DNA of 62,108 nt from DATHSY01 sp046729855 (GCA_046729855.1 JBKPHM010000002.1:1-62108); one strand, 5' to 3'. Positions 40,698 to 49,828 are shown, counted from the first letter of the stretch. Translations and numbers: made by a program. Notes: a model not told the origin generated them from the letters alone.

Positions 40698-41510
40698 ATG
40701 CAGCAGTCGTTACGGGTCGTGGACGTCGACTTCTCCGTCGTCTGCGAGGGGTACGCCGCGTTCGCGCTCGCGGAAGAGCTGCCCGGGACCGAGGTCGACT
40801 GGGCGGCGGAACGCGAACGCACGCCGTGGGCGTATCCGGACGAGCGGACGTGGGCGTGGCACGTGCACGCGTTCGCCGTCCGGACGCCGGCCGGCCTCGT
40901 GATGGTCGACTGCGGGCTCGGCGAGTTCCCACCGTACGGGCCATGGGTCGAGTCGGTCGACCGCAACCGGGCGCTCGCGTCCGTGGCCGTTGACCCGAGC
41001 GATGTGGTCGCCGTCGTGCACACGCACCTGCACGCCGACCACGCCGGTGGTGCCGTTGTCGCGGGTTCGCCGCGGTTCCCGAACGCGGTCCATCACGTCC
41101 ACCCCGCCGACTGGGTGTTCTTCGGCCGGCCCTCAGAGATCGACGGGTACACGGCGCGTCGGCCGATGGAGGAGCTCGAGCGGCGCGGGATGCTCGACCT
41201 GACCGAGGCCGACCACGACGTCGTGCCCGGGGTCCGCGTCGTGCATGCGCCCGGCCACACGCCGGGTCATCGCGTCGTGCTGGTCGAGGACGGCGGCGAG
41301 ACGCTCGTGCTGACGGGTGACCTCTTGCACATCCCGGTGCAGATCGGCCTGCCCGCCGCGCACTCGTCGCACGACGAGGATCCCGTGGAAGGAGGGCGGT
41401 CCAGGGCCCGGGTGCTCGCCGACGCGCGAGACCGCGGATCGTGGATGGCGGTGTCGCACTTCGCGCGCCCGTTCGGACGCGTCGGCGCCGACGGCTGGAC
41501 CGCCGCGTGA
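40698..41510 (+). CDS. MBL-fold metallo-hydrolase
   Basis: 270 residues. Metal ligands are in VVHTHLHADHAGGAVV and, later, VVHAPGHTPGHRVVLV and LVLTGDLLH; HFARPFG supplies the last His. The pattern fits the lactonase/glyoxalase-II-like MBL group. ATG 40698 has a -10 hexamer 6 bases upstream. Next to an F420-type reductase and convergent with the HEAT-repeat gene (3 bases apart). The substrate could be a lactone or thioester, not proven. Confidence 0.9.
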   Translation: MQQSLRVVDVDFSVVCEGYAAFALAEELPGTEVDWAAERERTPWAYPDERTWAWHVHAFAVRTPAGLVMVDCGLGEFPPYGPWVESVDRNRALASVAVDPSDVVAVVHTHLHADHAGGAVVAGSPRFPNAVHHVHPADWVFFGRPSEIDGYTARRPMEELERRGMLDLTEADHDVVPGVRVVHAPGHTPGHRVVLVEDGGETLVLTGDLLHIPVQIGLPAAHSSHDEDPVEGGRSRARVLADARDRGSWMAVSHFARPFGRVGADGWTAA

Positions 41511-41513
41511 GGG

Positions 41514-42279
41514 CTACGACGTCGTCGGGGAGAGCCGCTCGGACCACGTCTCGACCCAGGCGTCGCCGGCCGCCCGGATCCGCTTCTTCGAGAGGTTCTC
41601 CCGCATGATCCATCGGACGTCGGGATCGTCGCTTCCCATCCAGCGTTCCATGTACTTCCGTCCCTCTGCGGGCGAAGCGGCGACCGCCACGCTCCAGCAG
41701 TAGCCGAGCGCCTTGCGGAGCGCGTGGAGATCCTCGGCACGCCGGTCCTCCGCGGTGGCGACGGCGCCGGTCACGACATCGAGGACCGCCAGGACGTCGG
41801 AAACGTCATCGCGTCGCTTCAGCAGGGGCGGCTCGCACAGGCCCGCGGCCGCGGCGCGGCGCTCGTAGTGAGAGCCGGTCGCCCACCGGCGGGCGATCGC
41901 GACGAGCCTGGGCATGTCGACGGCGCCCACGCGTTGGAGGGCCATCGCGACGGCCTCTCGGACGCGCCACCGCGGATCGGACGCCAGGGCCTTCAGGCGC
42001 TTGAGGGCGCGCTCGTCTCCCGCCGCGGCCAGCCTCCCCAGGCCGACCGTCCCTGCGAACGCCAGGAACTCCTGCGTCGTCCCCGTCGGAGCCCGCTCGT
42101 TCGTCCACCGGAGCAGACGGTCGAACAGCGCCTTCGACCCGACGTCGGCCACGACCTCTGCGAGCTCGATGTTGGCCCGCGGGCCCGGCAGCCCTGAGCG
42201 CTCGAGGAGGTACGGCTCCCAGTCGTCGAGCTCGCAGAGGGCGCGCCGGTACTCGTCGGCCTTGGTCGTCGTGGGTCAC
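41514..42279 (-). CDS. HEAT-repeat protein, apparent frameshift at the N-terminus
   Basis: Intact frame 41514-42152 (212 residues) of HEAT/DNA-alkylation-repair-like helical repeats, e.g. ALKRLKALASDPRWRVREAV and DDPDVRWIMRENLSKKRIRA. The frame stays open upstream to a TGA at 42276-42274 and reads EYRRALCELDDWEPYLLERS, clearly protein-like, but it has no ATG, GTG or TTG before 42152. A GTG at 42279 is in another frame; deleting one C in the CCC run at 42275-42273 would join it to the gene. So it is a real frameshift, a sequencing error or a non-standard start. Confidence 0.65.
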
Positions 42280-42451
42280 CCCTGGGCCGGAGCGTTGTCT
42301 CGCGACCCGAGTTTGACGTCAATGGTGATGCGACGTCATCCCTGGCAACGGCCTCCGTGGTCCTGTGGCTCCACGTCGAACGGGACGCCCGCCTCACGTT
42401 CGGAGACCCGAATCTATCGCCGGAAGGGGCGCCTCTGAGAGACTCGTCTGG

Positions 42452-42886
42452 ATGCAGCAGCGGCTCAGCGTGATCACGCTCGGCGTGCGCGACCTCGTTC
42501 GTTCGCGCGCCTTCTACGAGGCGCTCGGCTGGACCACGAGCGCCGATCCCGACGACGACGTCGTGTTCTTCCAGACAGGCTGCATCGTGCTCGCGCTGTG
42601 GGGACGTGAGCAGCTCGCAGAGGATTCGGTCGTGTCCGATGCGGGCGGCTGGGGTGGCGTCACGCTGGCGCACAACGTCCGCTCGCCGGCCGAGGTCGAC
42701 GCCGTCCTCGCCGAGGCCGAGCGCGCCGGCGCCTCGATCGGCCGGCCCGGGGCCGAGACGTTCTGGGGCGGCTACTCCGGCGTGTTCACCGACCCCGAAG
42801 GTCACCCGTGGGAGGTGGCGCATAATCCGTTCTGGACGATCGCCGGCGACGGCTCGATCGTCCTGCCTCCCGCTGCGTCCAAGTGA
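42452..42886 (+). CDS. VOC family protein
   Basis: 144 residues. LSVITLGVRDLVRSRAFYEA and the second half VDAVLAEAERAGASIG with SGVFTDPEGHPWEVAHN are VOC hallmarks. GAGACT ends 7 bases before the ATG, so a leaderless mRNA is possible. Its 3' 101 bases are convergently overlapped by the copper ATPase gene, an unusually long overlap. Confidence 0.86.
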   Translation: MQQRLSVITLGVRDLVRSRAFYEALGWTTSADPDDDVVFFQTGCIVLALWGREQLAEDSVVSDAGGWGGVTLAHNVRSPAEVDAVLAEAERAGASIGRPGAETFWGGYSGVFTDPEGHPWEVAHNPFWTIAGDGSIVLPPAASK

Positions 42887-44969
42887 CGCTCGGGTCGCGG
42901 CGGAGGAGCTGGGCGTTGATCGCGACGACGACCGTGCTCGCCGACATCAGCAGCGCGCCGACCGCAGGCGGCAGCAGAACGCCGATCGGCGCCAGGACCC
43001 CGGCGGCCAGGGGAATCGCGACCACGTTGTACCCGGTCGCCCATGCGAGGTTCTGGAGCATCTTTCGGTAGCTCGCGCGCGACAGCTCGATCACGCGGGC
43101 CGCGTCGCGAGGATCGCTCCGCACGAGGATCACGTCAGCCGTCTCGATCGCAACGTCCGTGCCGGCCCCGATCGCGATGCCGACGTCGGCCTGCGCCAGG
43201 GCGGGAGCGTCGTTCACGCCGTCGCCCACCATTGCCACTCGGAGTCCGCGCGCCTGCAGCTGCTTGATGCGCTCGGCCTTGCGCTCCGGCAGGACCTGCG
43301 CGAAGACCTCGTCGAGGCGCAGCTCGGAGGCAACGGCCCGCGCGACGTCGTCGGAGTCTCCCGTGATCATCGCGACGCGGATCCCGGTCGCCGCCAGGCG
43401 CTCGACCGCCTCCTTCGACTCGGGCCGGACGATGTCGGCGAGCGCGATCACGCCGTTCGCGCGGCCGTCCTCGATCACGTGGATCACCGTCTTGCCCTCG
43501 CGCGACCACGCCCGCGCGCGCCCGGCGAGGCCCTCGGGGATCTCTGTGCCCAGCGACTCGAGCAGCCGCGGCCCGCCCGCGTAGACGTCATGCCCGTCCA
43601 CGCGAGCTCGGACGCCCCGCCCCTTCAGCGCCTCGAACCTCTCCACCACGGTCGGCTTGAGGTTGCGGCGCTCGGCCTCCGCCACGATCGCGCGGCCGAG
43701 CGCGTGCTCGCTCTCGGACTCGACGCCGGCGGCCAGGGCGAGAAGGTCTTCCTCGGCCCCGTCCGCGACCGCGATCCCGGAGACGCCGAGCTCACCCTTG
43801 GTCAGCGTCCCGGTCTTGTCGAAGACGATCACGTCGAGGTCTCGGGCCACCTCGAGTGCGAGCCGGTTGCGAACGAGCAGTCCCCCGCGGGCCGACAACG
43901 CGGTCGAGATCGAGATCACGAGCGGCACAGCGAGCCCGAGCGCGTGCGGGCACGCGATCACGACGACCGTCACCGCGCGCTCGGCCACGAAGTCCGTCGA
44001 CTCGTCCGTAAACCACCATGCGATGGCCGTCGCGATTCCGGCAGCGATCGCGATGTACGTGAGCCACATCGCCGCGCGGTCGGCGATCGCCTGCGCGCGG
44101 GACTTCGACGCCTGGGCCTCGGCGACCAGGCGCATGATCCCCGCAAGGGCCGTGCGCTCACCTGTGCGGGTCACGCGGATGCGAAGGGCGCCGCCCTGGT
44201 TCACCGTGCCGGCGACGACGGCGCTCCCGGGTTCCTTCTCCACCGGACGGGACTCGCCCGTGATCATCGACTCGTCGACCTGCGACTCGCCGTCGGCCAC
44301 CTCGCCGTCAGCGGGGACGCGCCCCCCGGGTCGGACCAGTAACACGTCACCCTCGGACAGTGCGGACACAGCGACCGACTCGATCCGGTCACCCAGGACC
44401 CGTTCGGCGGTGTCCGGCAGGAGCTTCGCGAGCTCGGCGAGGGCGCCCTGCGCCCGTCCGACGGCACGCATCTCGATCCAGTGGCCGAGCAGCATGATGT
44501 CGACGAGCGTCGCCAGCTCCCAGTAGAAGCCCTCGCCCTCGACGCCGAACGTCGTCGCCGCGCTGTAGACGTACGCCGCCGTGATGCCTACCGAGACGAG
44601 CGTCATCATCCCGGGCAGCCGATCGCGCAGTTCGGTTCGGGCCGAGCGGATGAAGACGCTGCCGCCGTAGAGGTAGATCGTCGTCGCGAACGCGAACGCG
44701 ACGAGGTCGCCTCCCGGCAGGTCCGGCGAATCGAGCCCGAGCAGTTCCCATAGCGAACGCGCGTACAACAGGACGGGAACCGTCAGGGCAAGGCACACCC
44801 AGAAGCGGGTGCGGAACATCTCGACCGAATGTCCGGCGTGCCGGTCGTGACCCCGGGCGTGGCCCTCCGCATGCCCGCGCTCGGGCATCGCGCGTCCGCC
44901 GTGCGGCATCGCATGCTGATCGTGGTGATCGTGCTGGTCGTGCTGGGAGTGGTCCGGGTGCTCGTCCAT
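42786..44969 (-). CDS. Copper-translocating P-type ATPase (CopB-like, CPH motif)
   Basis: 727 residues. His-rich N-terminus (about 20 His in the first 50 residues) instead of a CxxC domain. The transmembrane metal motif is CPH (VVVIACPHALGLAV), TGES, DKTGTLTKGE (phosphorylated Asp), and the hinge GDGVNDAPAL. CPH and the His-rich tail put it in the P1B-3/CopB group, thought to export Cu(II)/Cu(I). Ends with an Arg/Ser-rich tail that runs into the convergent VOC gene. GGAAGGG is about 7 bases before the ATG. Confidence 0.95.
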   Translation of the reverse strand: MDEHPDHSQHDQHDHHDQHAMPHGGRAMPERGHAEGHARGHDRHAGHSVEMFRTRFWVCLALTVPVLLYARSLWELLGLDSPDLPGGDLVAFAFATTIYLYGGSVFIRSARTELRDRLPGMMTLVSVGITAAYVYSAATTFGVEGEGFYWELATLVDIMLLGHWIEMRAVGRAQGALAELAKLLPDTAERVLGDRIESVAVSALSEGDVLLVRPGGRVPADGEVADGESQVDESMITGESRPVEKEPGSAVVAGTVNQGGALRIRVTRTGERTALAGIMRLVAEAQASKSRAQAIADRAAMWLTYIAIAAGIATAIAWWFTDESTDFVAERAVTVVVIACPHALGLAVPLVISISTALSARGGLLVRNRLALEVARDLDVIVFDKTGTLTKGELGVSGIAVADGAEEDLLALAAGVESESEHALGRAIVAEAERRNLKPTVVERFEALKGRGVRARVDGHDVYAGGPRLLESLGTEIPEGLAGRARAWSREGKTVIHVIEDGRANGVIALADIVRPESKEAVERLAATGIRVAMITGDSDDVARAVASELRLDEVFAQVLPERKAERIKQLQARGLRVAMVGDGVNDAPALAQADVGIAIGAGTDVAIETADVILVRSDPRDAARVIELSRASYRKMLQNLAWATGYNVVAIPLAAGVLAPIGVLLPPAVGALLMSASTVVVAINAQLLRRDPSVTWTQREAGRSSRRRRSSRTDYAPPPTGDLRGR

Positions 44970-45067
44970 CGCAGCCCTTCCAACCTACGGCTATTCCTGC
45001 CAGGGACCCACGGTCGTCACGCCGCTCGCGTTGCCGCCGCGAGCCAGGGGGCGCACACTTCGAACGC

Positions 45068-45769
45068 GTGGACGATCGGGACGAGCGCTGCTGCTTCGGC
45101 GAGTGGGCGGTCGCGGACGCCAGGCGGGCCCTCGCCGGCAAGCGCGTCCGCGGCATCACCCGCGACCTCGTCGACGCGCTAGACGTGGTCGGGCTGGCAG
45201 GCCGGACGATCCTGGACCTCGGGTGCGGAGCCGGAGGGCTCGCGATCGAGGCCGTCGTGCGAGGCGCGTCCTCGGCGACGGGGATCGATCTCTCCGACGT
45301 CGCGATCGACGAGGCCACCCGCCTCTCCGAGCAGTCGGGGACGGGCAGTCGAACCTCGTTCCGCGTGGGCGACGGCGCCGTCGATCCGCTCGAGGCGCAC
45401 GACGTCGTCGTGCTCAACCGCGTCTTCTGCTGTTACCGCGGGATCGACGGGCTGCTCGCGAACTCGATCCCGGCCGCCGGCTCCGTCTACGCGTTCACGA
45501 TCCCGCCGTCCAGCGGATGGCGCGGCGCGATCGCGCGCGTGACGGTGAGCATCGGCAACGCCTGGTACCGGTTCCGCCGCTCGCGCTTCCGCGCGTTCGT
45601 CCATGACCTAGGGACGATCGATCGCGTCGTCGGAGAGAGCGGGTTCCGCGAGGTCGTGTCGAGGCGACGGCTCACGTGGGACTTGCGCGTCTACGTTCGC
45701 GGCGACCCGGTGGTCGGGGCGCTGGGGGTAGCCGCCGTGACCCACCCGCGACCGGCCGATCGCGACTAG
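45068..45769 (+). CDS. Class I SAM methyltransferase
   Basis: 233 residues. Motif I is ILDLGCGAGGLAIEAVVRG, motif II ATGIDLSDVAID and post-motif VVVLNRVFCCYRG. Short N-terminus, no membrane segment. Resembles Methyltransf_25-type enzymes. GTG 45068 has no Shine-Dalgarno; CACACT ends 8 bases before. Divergent from the copper ATPase; the stop overlaps the convergent unknown gene by 4 bases. Substrate unknown. Confidence 0.82.
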   Translation: MDDRDERCCFGEWAVADARRALAGKRVRGITRDLVDALDVVGLAGRTILDLGCGAGGLAIEAVVRGASSATGIDLSDVAIDEATRLSEQSGTGSRTSFRVGDGAVDPLEAHDVVVLNRVFCCYRGIDGLLANSIPAAGSVYAFTIPPSSGWRGAIARVTVSIGNAWYRFRRSRFRAFVHDLGTIDRVVGESGFREVVSRRRLTWDLRVYVRGDPVVGALGVAAVTHPRPADRD

Positions 45770-46278
45770 ATGAAGCGGCGGTAGCGGTTGCGGCACTCGA
45801 GTGCCGGCTCGCCCGAGCGGAAAAGGAACGAGACCGGCGGCAGCGCGCCGTTCGCGTCGTGTCGCTTCAGCACAACCGCGTACCGCTCCTCTTCGGGCGT
45901 CTCGAGCTCACGGATGGGGTCGATCAGCTCGTCGGCGACCTCCGAGCCGTTCTCGTCGACGATGACGGCATCCGTGATGCTCCCGCGTGGGAGGCGCGCG
46001 AGCTCGGTCTCGGGATCGGCATGCGTCCAGTTCTCCAGGAGGACGAAGTCGCTAGGTGTCACGGCCACGCTCGTCGAGCGGAACTCGTCGCCGATGCGCG
46101 CGATGCCCGAGAAGAACGTCGCCTCCGATCCGATTGCTCGAAGCTTCTCGCTCCGACGCATCGCCGCCTGAGCGCGGAGCTCCTGATCCGCGGCGAGTTC
46201 CGCCGTCGCTTCGCGGGCGTGCTCGAGCTCGGCATCCTGGAGCGCGCCCCATATGACGTAGGCGGTGACGCCGATCAC
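45766..46278 (-). CDS. Protein of unknown function with N-terminal hydrophobic segment
   Basis: 170 residues if started at GTG 46278: IGVTAYVIWGALQ is hydrophobic, then a charged helix (about 15-55), then a globular part ending FRSGEPALECRNRYRRFI. No family recognised. The frame is open farther upstream, reaching into rpsD, but has no ATG/GTG with a ribosome site; GGAGGC lies near 46322-46317, about 40 bases too far. The start is therefore uncertain. Downstream of rpsD on the same strand. Confidence 0.55.
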   Translation of the reverse strand: MIGVTAYVIWGALQDAELEHAREATAELAADQELRAQAAMRRSEKLRAIGSEATFFSGIARIGDEFRSTSVAVTPSDFVLLENWTHADPETELARLPRGSITDAVIVDENGSEVADELIDPIRELETPEEERYAVVLKRHDANGALPPVSFLFRSGEPALECRNRYRRFI

Positions 46279-46337
46279 GGGGACATCGCCGATCGCATCG
46301 CCCGCGTAACGACCCGCCTCCGTTGAGCCTGCGGCGG

Positions 46338-46940
46338 TCAGGAGTAGAACTCGATGATCAGCCGCTCCTCGACCGGGACGGGGAGCGGGATCTCCTCGCG
46401 CTCGGGCTGTCGGGACAGAGTGCCCTTCAGCTCGTCCTTGTTCCGGTACAGGTACGCCGGCGGGTCCGGCGTGATCTCGATCGCTTCGTGGACCGGGACC
46501 GAGTTCTTGGCCCGTGGCCCGATCTCGATCGTCTGGCCGGGCTTGACCTGTGCGCTCGGGACGTCGACCCGCCGGCCGTCCACCAAGACGTGGCCGTGGC
46601 TGACGAGCTGGCGTGCCTGGCGCTGCGTGAGCGCGAACCCGAGCCGCAGGACGATCGCGTCGAGTCGCGTTTCGAGCTGGCGGATCAACTCCTCGCCGGT
46701 GACGCCACGCTTGCGGCTGGCGCGGTCGTAGTAGACGCGCATCTGCCGTTCGCCGACACCGTAGATCGCGCGGAGCTTCTGCTTCTCGAGCAGCCGGACC
46801 TGGTACTCCGAGATGCGCTTGCGACCCCGTCCGTGCTGACCGGTCGGGTACGGGCGCTTGTTGGCCGGGCAGTTGGGGCGCCCACAGACGGGCGCGCCGA
46901 CGCGACGGCACATGCGATGAGCTGGTCCGAACTTGTCCAT
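46338..46940 (-). CDS. rpsD: 30S ribosomal protein S4
   Basis: 200 residues. Conserved PYPTGQHGRGRKRISEYQV, then LRAIYGVGERQMRVYY and the S4 RNA-binding domain LIRQLETRLDAIVLRLGFAL, ending LPVPVEERLIIEFYS. It binds 16S rRNA early in 30S assembly. It stands alone, not with rpsM-rpsK-rpoA, as also seen in some actinobacteria. ATG 46940 is preferred over 46949, since a TACCCT -10 at 46956-46951 would start transcription between them. N-terminal Cys (three) may be a reduced zinc site. Confidence 0.97.
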   Translation of the reverse strand: MDKFGPAHRMCRRVGAPVCGRPNCPANKRPYPTGQHGRGRKRISEYQVRLLEKQKLRAIYGVGERQMRVYYDRASRKRGVTGEELIRQLETRLDAIVLRLGFALTQRQARQLVSHGHVLVDGRRVDVPSAQVKPGQTIEIGPRAKNSVPVHEAIEITPDPPAYLYRNKDELKGTLSRQPEREEIPLPVPVEERLIIEFYS

Positions 46941-46950
46941 GCGGTGCATC

Positions 46951-46956
46951 AGGGTA
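46951..46956 (-). promoter_or_regulatory. -10 hexamer of rpsD
   Basis: Minus-strand TACCCT; transcription expected near 46944, giving a leader of only about 4 bases before ATG 46940. Confidence 0.45.
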
Positions 46957-46986
46957 CCAACCGGAGGCGGCCATCGACCTGCGGGG

Positions 46987-46992
46987 TAGCAT
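46987..46992 (+). promoter_or_regulatory. -10 hexamer of the ADP-ribosylglycohydrolase gene
   Basis: TAGCAT lies 9 bases before ATG 47002; the expected leader is 2-3 bases, nearly leaderless, with no Shine-Dalgarno. Confidence 0.45.
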
Positions 46993-47001
46993 CCCCGCCC
47001 G

Positions 47002-47940
47002 ATGGACCTCCGTGAGCGGGTGGTCGGAAGCGTGCTCGGGCTCGCGCTGGGCGACGCGGCCGGCGCCCCGTTCGAGTTCGTTCGAGCCGCCAACATCCCC
47101 GACCCGGCGCCGCTGTTCGAACTTCCGTGGCTCGACCGGCCAGCTGGTTCCACGACGGACGATACCGCCATGGCCCGCAACCTCGTCCTGAGCTTGGCCG
47201 ACCGCGGTGGATTCGACCCCGACGACCTGGTGCGGCGGCACGTCGAGTGGTTCGCATCCAACCCGCCGGACGTCGGCACGCTCACGAGACGCGTCTTGAA
47301 GCGGGTCGCCTCGGGCGAGGATGCGACGACCGCGGCGCGGATGATCTGGGAGGAGCGCGGGCCGGAGGTCTCAGCCGGGAACGGCTCGGTCATGTACTGC
47401 GCGCCGCTCGGCGTGGCATACGCGAACCGGCCCGACGAGCTGCTCGAACACGCACCCCAGCTGTCGGCGCTGACGCACTTCGACGAACGCTGCGCAACCG
47501 CGGTCGTCGCGGTCACCGTGGCGGAGGCGTCGCTCGTGCGAGGAGATGGACCAGAGGCAGCCGCGACGGCGGCGATCGACGCTGCGCTTCCTCGCGGTGG
47601 CGGCGAGGAGCTCGAGTTCCTCGTCGAGGCGGTGGGGAGATCCAGGGCGATCGACGGGCCGGACCAGGGCTTCTGCCTGTTCACGGCCGCTGCCGGGCTC
47701 CAGGCGCTCGTCACGTTCGACGCCTTCGATGCGGCGATCCGCCACGTGATCGGTCTCGGCGGCGACACGGACACGAACGCGGCCGTCGCGGGGGCGCTCC
47801 TCGGTGCCCACGTGGGCGAGGCGGGTCTCCCCGACGAGTGGCTCGCCCGGCTCCGAGACGCGACCGACATCCGGGAAGAGGCCGAGGCGCTCGTGGAGCT
47901 CGCCGGCAATCATGTCTCTTTGGACCGCAGGCGGCGGTAG
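47002..47940 (+). CDS. ADP-ribosylglycohydrolase family protein
   Basis: 312 residues. The metal-binding signature is complete: VLGLALGDAAGAPFEF at the start, STTDDTAMARN (about 50) and IGLGGDTDTNAAVAGALLGA (about 250). Such enzymes remove ADP-ribose from arginine or from other targets (DraG/ARH group). Divergent from rpsD with about 60 bases between start codons. Its last 31 bases overlap the convergent pgi gene. Confidence 0.93.
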   Translation: MDLRERVVGSVLGLALGDAAGAPFEFVRAANIPDPAPLFELPWLDRPAGSTTDDTAMARNLVLSLADRGGFDPDDLVRRHVEWFASNPPDVGTLTRRVLKRVASGEDATTAARMIWEERGPEVSAGNGSVMYCAPLGVAYANRPDELLEHAPQLSALTHFDERCATAVVAVTVAEASLVRGDGPEAAATAAIDAALPRGGGEELEFLVEAVGRSRAIDGPDQGFCLFTAAAGLQALVTFDAFDAAIRHVIGLGGDTDTNAAVAGALLGAHVGEAGLPDEWLARLRDATDIREEAEALVELAGNHVSLDRRRR

Positions 47941-49535
47941 CGCCGGATCAGCTCGTTGGTCGAGCCGTCATGCCGGAGGTCCGGTTCGTCCCCGGCCTCG
48001 AGCTCCGGGAGGATGCGGGTCGCGAGGGCCTTGCCGAGCTCGACGCCCCACTGGTCGAAGGGGTTGGTGCCCCAGATCACCGCCTGCGTGAAGACCTTGT
48101 GCTCGTAGAGCGCGATCAGCTGGCCGAGGACTCTGGGCGTGAGGCGTGGCGCGAGGATCGTGGTGGTAGGCCGGTTGCCGGTGAACGTTCGGTGCGGCGC
48201 GAGCTCGGGTTCGACGCCCTCGGCCTCGACCTCCTCGCGCGTCTTCCCGAACGCGAGCGCTTCCGTCTGGGCGAACAGATTCGCCATCAGCAGGTCGTGG
48301 TGCTCGCCGACGTCGTGGCTGGGACGCGCGAACCCGATGAGGTCGCACGGGACGAGCTGCGTCCCTTGGTGCAGCAGCTGGAAGTAGGCGTGCTGGCCGT
48401 TCGTTCCGGGCGTACCCCACACGACCGGTCCGGTCCGGACCTCGACCGCGTCGCCGTCGAGATCGACCGACTTGCCGTTCGACTCCATGTCGAGCTGTTG
48501 GAGGTACGCCGTCAGCTGCTCGAGGTGCTGGCTGTATGGGAGGACGGCGTGCGAGGCGGCGCCGACGAAGTCGCCGTACCACGTCCACAGCAGCCCGAGC
48601 AGGAGCGGAGCGTTGCGTTCTGGCGGCGCCGTCCGGAAATGCTCGTCGATCGTGCGGAAGCCGGCGAGCATCTCCGCGAACCCCTCGGGCCCGATCGCGA
48701 TCATCAGCGACAGCCCGATCGCGGAGTCGAGCGAGTATCGGCCGCCCACCCAGTCCCAGAACCCGAACATGTTGGCCGGGTCGACCCCGAACTCGCGGAC
48801 CGGTTCTTCGTTCGTGGACACGGCGACGAAGTGCCGGGCGACCGCCCCTTCGCCGAGCGCATCGACGAGCCATGCCCGGGCCGTCCGCGCGTTCGTCAGG
48901 GTCTCGACCGTCGTGAAGGTCTTGGACGAGACGATGAACAGGGTCTCGGCCGGATCCAGATCCCACGTCGCCTCCGCGATGTCGGTGGCGTCGACGTTCG
49001 ACACGAACCGAAACCGTAGCGACCGGTCGCTGAAGTCCCTCAGCGCCTCGTAGGCCATCGCGGGGCCCAGGTCCGAACCCCCGATCCCGATGTTGACCAC
49101 GCTGCGCACTCGCGCGCCCGTCGCGCCGGTCCACGAGCCGTTCCGGACTCCGTCGGCGAACGAGCCCATCCTCGCAAGGACGGCGTGCACCTCCGGCACG
49201 ACGTTTTGCCCATCGACCTGGATCACCGCGTCCGCCGGCGCGCGGAGCGCGACGTGCAACGCCGCCCGCCCCTCGGTCGCGTTGACATGCTCGCCGCGGA
49301 ACATCGCGTCGATCCGTTCGCGAAGTCCGGCGCGCTCGGCCAAGGCGACGAGAAGCCGCATCGTTTCGTCCGTGACGAGGTTCTTCGAGTAATCGAGGTA
49401 GAGATCGCCGGCCTCGAGCGCCATCCGCTCGCCGCGGCCCGGGTCCGCCGCGAACAGCGCCCGGAGGCCGGTCGGCCGGACCGTGGCAGCGTGCTCGGCC
49501 AGTGCCCGCCACTCGGGTGTTTCCCAGACCTTCAT
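47910..49535 (-). CDS. pgi: Glucose-6-phosphate isomerase
   Basis: 541 residues, full length. Signatures: FWDWVGGRYSLDSAIGLSLM and the C-terminal FDQWGVELGKALA; the phosphate-binding SKTFTTVETLTNA is present. It interconverts glucose-6-P and fructose-6-P in glycolysis and gluconeogenesis. The active-site Glu lies in GTPGTNGQHAYFQLLHQGTQ. Starts near the small plus-strand gene (83 bases apart, divergent). Stand-alone, overlapping the ADP-ribosylglycohydrolase end by 31 bases. Confidence 0.97.
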   Translation of the reverse strand: MKVWETPEWRALAEHAATVRPTGLRALFAADPGRGERMALEAGDLYLDYSKNLVTDETMRLLVALAERAGLRERIDAMFRGEHVNATEGRAALHVALRAPADAVIQVDGQNVVPEVHAVLARMGSFADGVRNGSWTGATGARVRSVVNIGIGGSDLGPAMAYEALRDFSDRSLRFRFVSNVDATDIAEATWDLDPAETLFIVSSKTFTTVETLTNARTARAWLVDALGEGAVARHFVAVSTNEEPVREFGVDPANMFGFWDWVGGRYSLDSAIGLSLMIAIGPEGFAEMLAGFRTIDEHFRTAPPERNAPLLLGLLWTWYGDFVGAASHAVLPYSQHLEQLTAYLQQLDMESNGKSVDLDGDAVEVRTGPVVWGTPGTNGQHAYFQLLHQGTQLVPCDLIGFARPSHDVGEHHDLLMANLFAQTEALAFGKTREEVEAEGVEPELAPHRTFTGNRPTTTILAPRLTPRVLGQLIALYEHKVFTQAVIWGTNPFDQWGVELGKALATRILPELEAGDEPDLRHDGSTNELIRRYRRLRSKET

Positions 49536-49617
49536 CCCGTCGGCAAGGCTACTTCCGGCTTGCGTTCTGACGGGCGCTGGCGTAACGGAAGGGAATCAGC
49601 GGCGGACGGAGGGACGG

Positions 49618-49824
49618 ATGGAGTCCAAGGAGATCTTCGATCTGATCGTGAAGGCCGACGAACGGCTGAAGTACGCGTCGGTGAGCAAGGGCGACGTCCG
49701 CGTGGGCCAGGCGAGGGCTCTCCTCGAGCGCGCGAGGGACGAGGCCCGCGCAATCGGCAACGACGAGCTGGTGGCGCAGGCGGAGCAGCGGTTGCGGGAC
49801 CTCGACGCGCTCGCCGGCGGGTAG
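49618..49824 (+). CDS. Small helical protein of unknown function (68 aa)
   Basis: 68 residues, all helical: ESKEIFDLIVKADERLKYAS and RALLERARDEARAIGNDELV. GGAGGG is 4 bases before the ATG, a good ribosome site. Found between pgi (divergent) and the NlpC/P60 gene (convergent, 4 bases). TPR-like helix pair; no known family. Confidence 0.7.
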   Translation: MESKEIFDLIVKADERLKYASVSKGDVRVGQARALLERARDEARAIGNDELVAQAEQRLRDLDALAGG

Positions 49825-49828
49825 GGAC

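Noticed and set aside
46338..47909. Long frame extending rpsD upstream
   Set aside because: The extension is antisense to the ADP-ribosylglycohydrolase gene; S4 homology begins at 46940.
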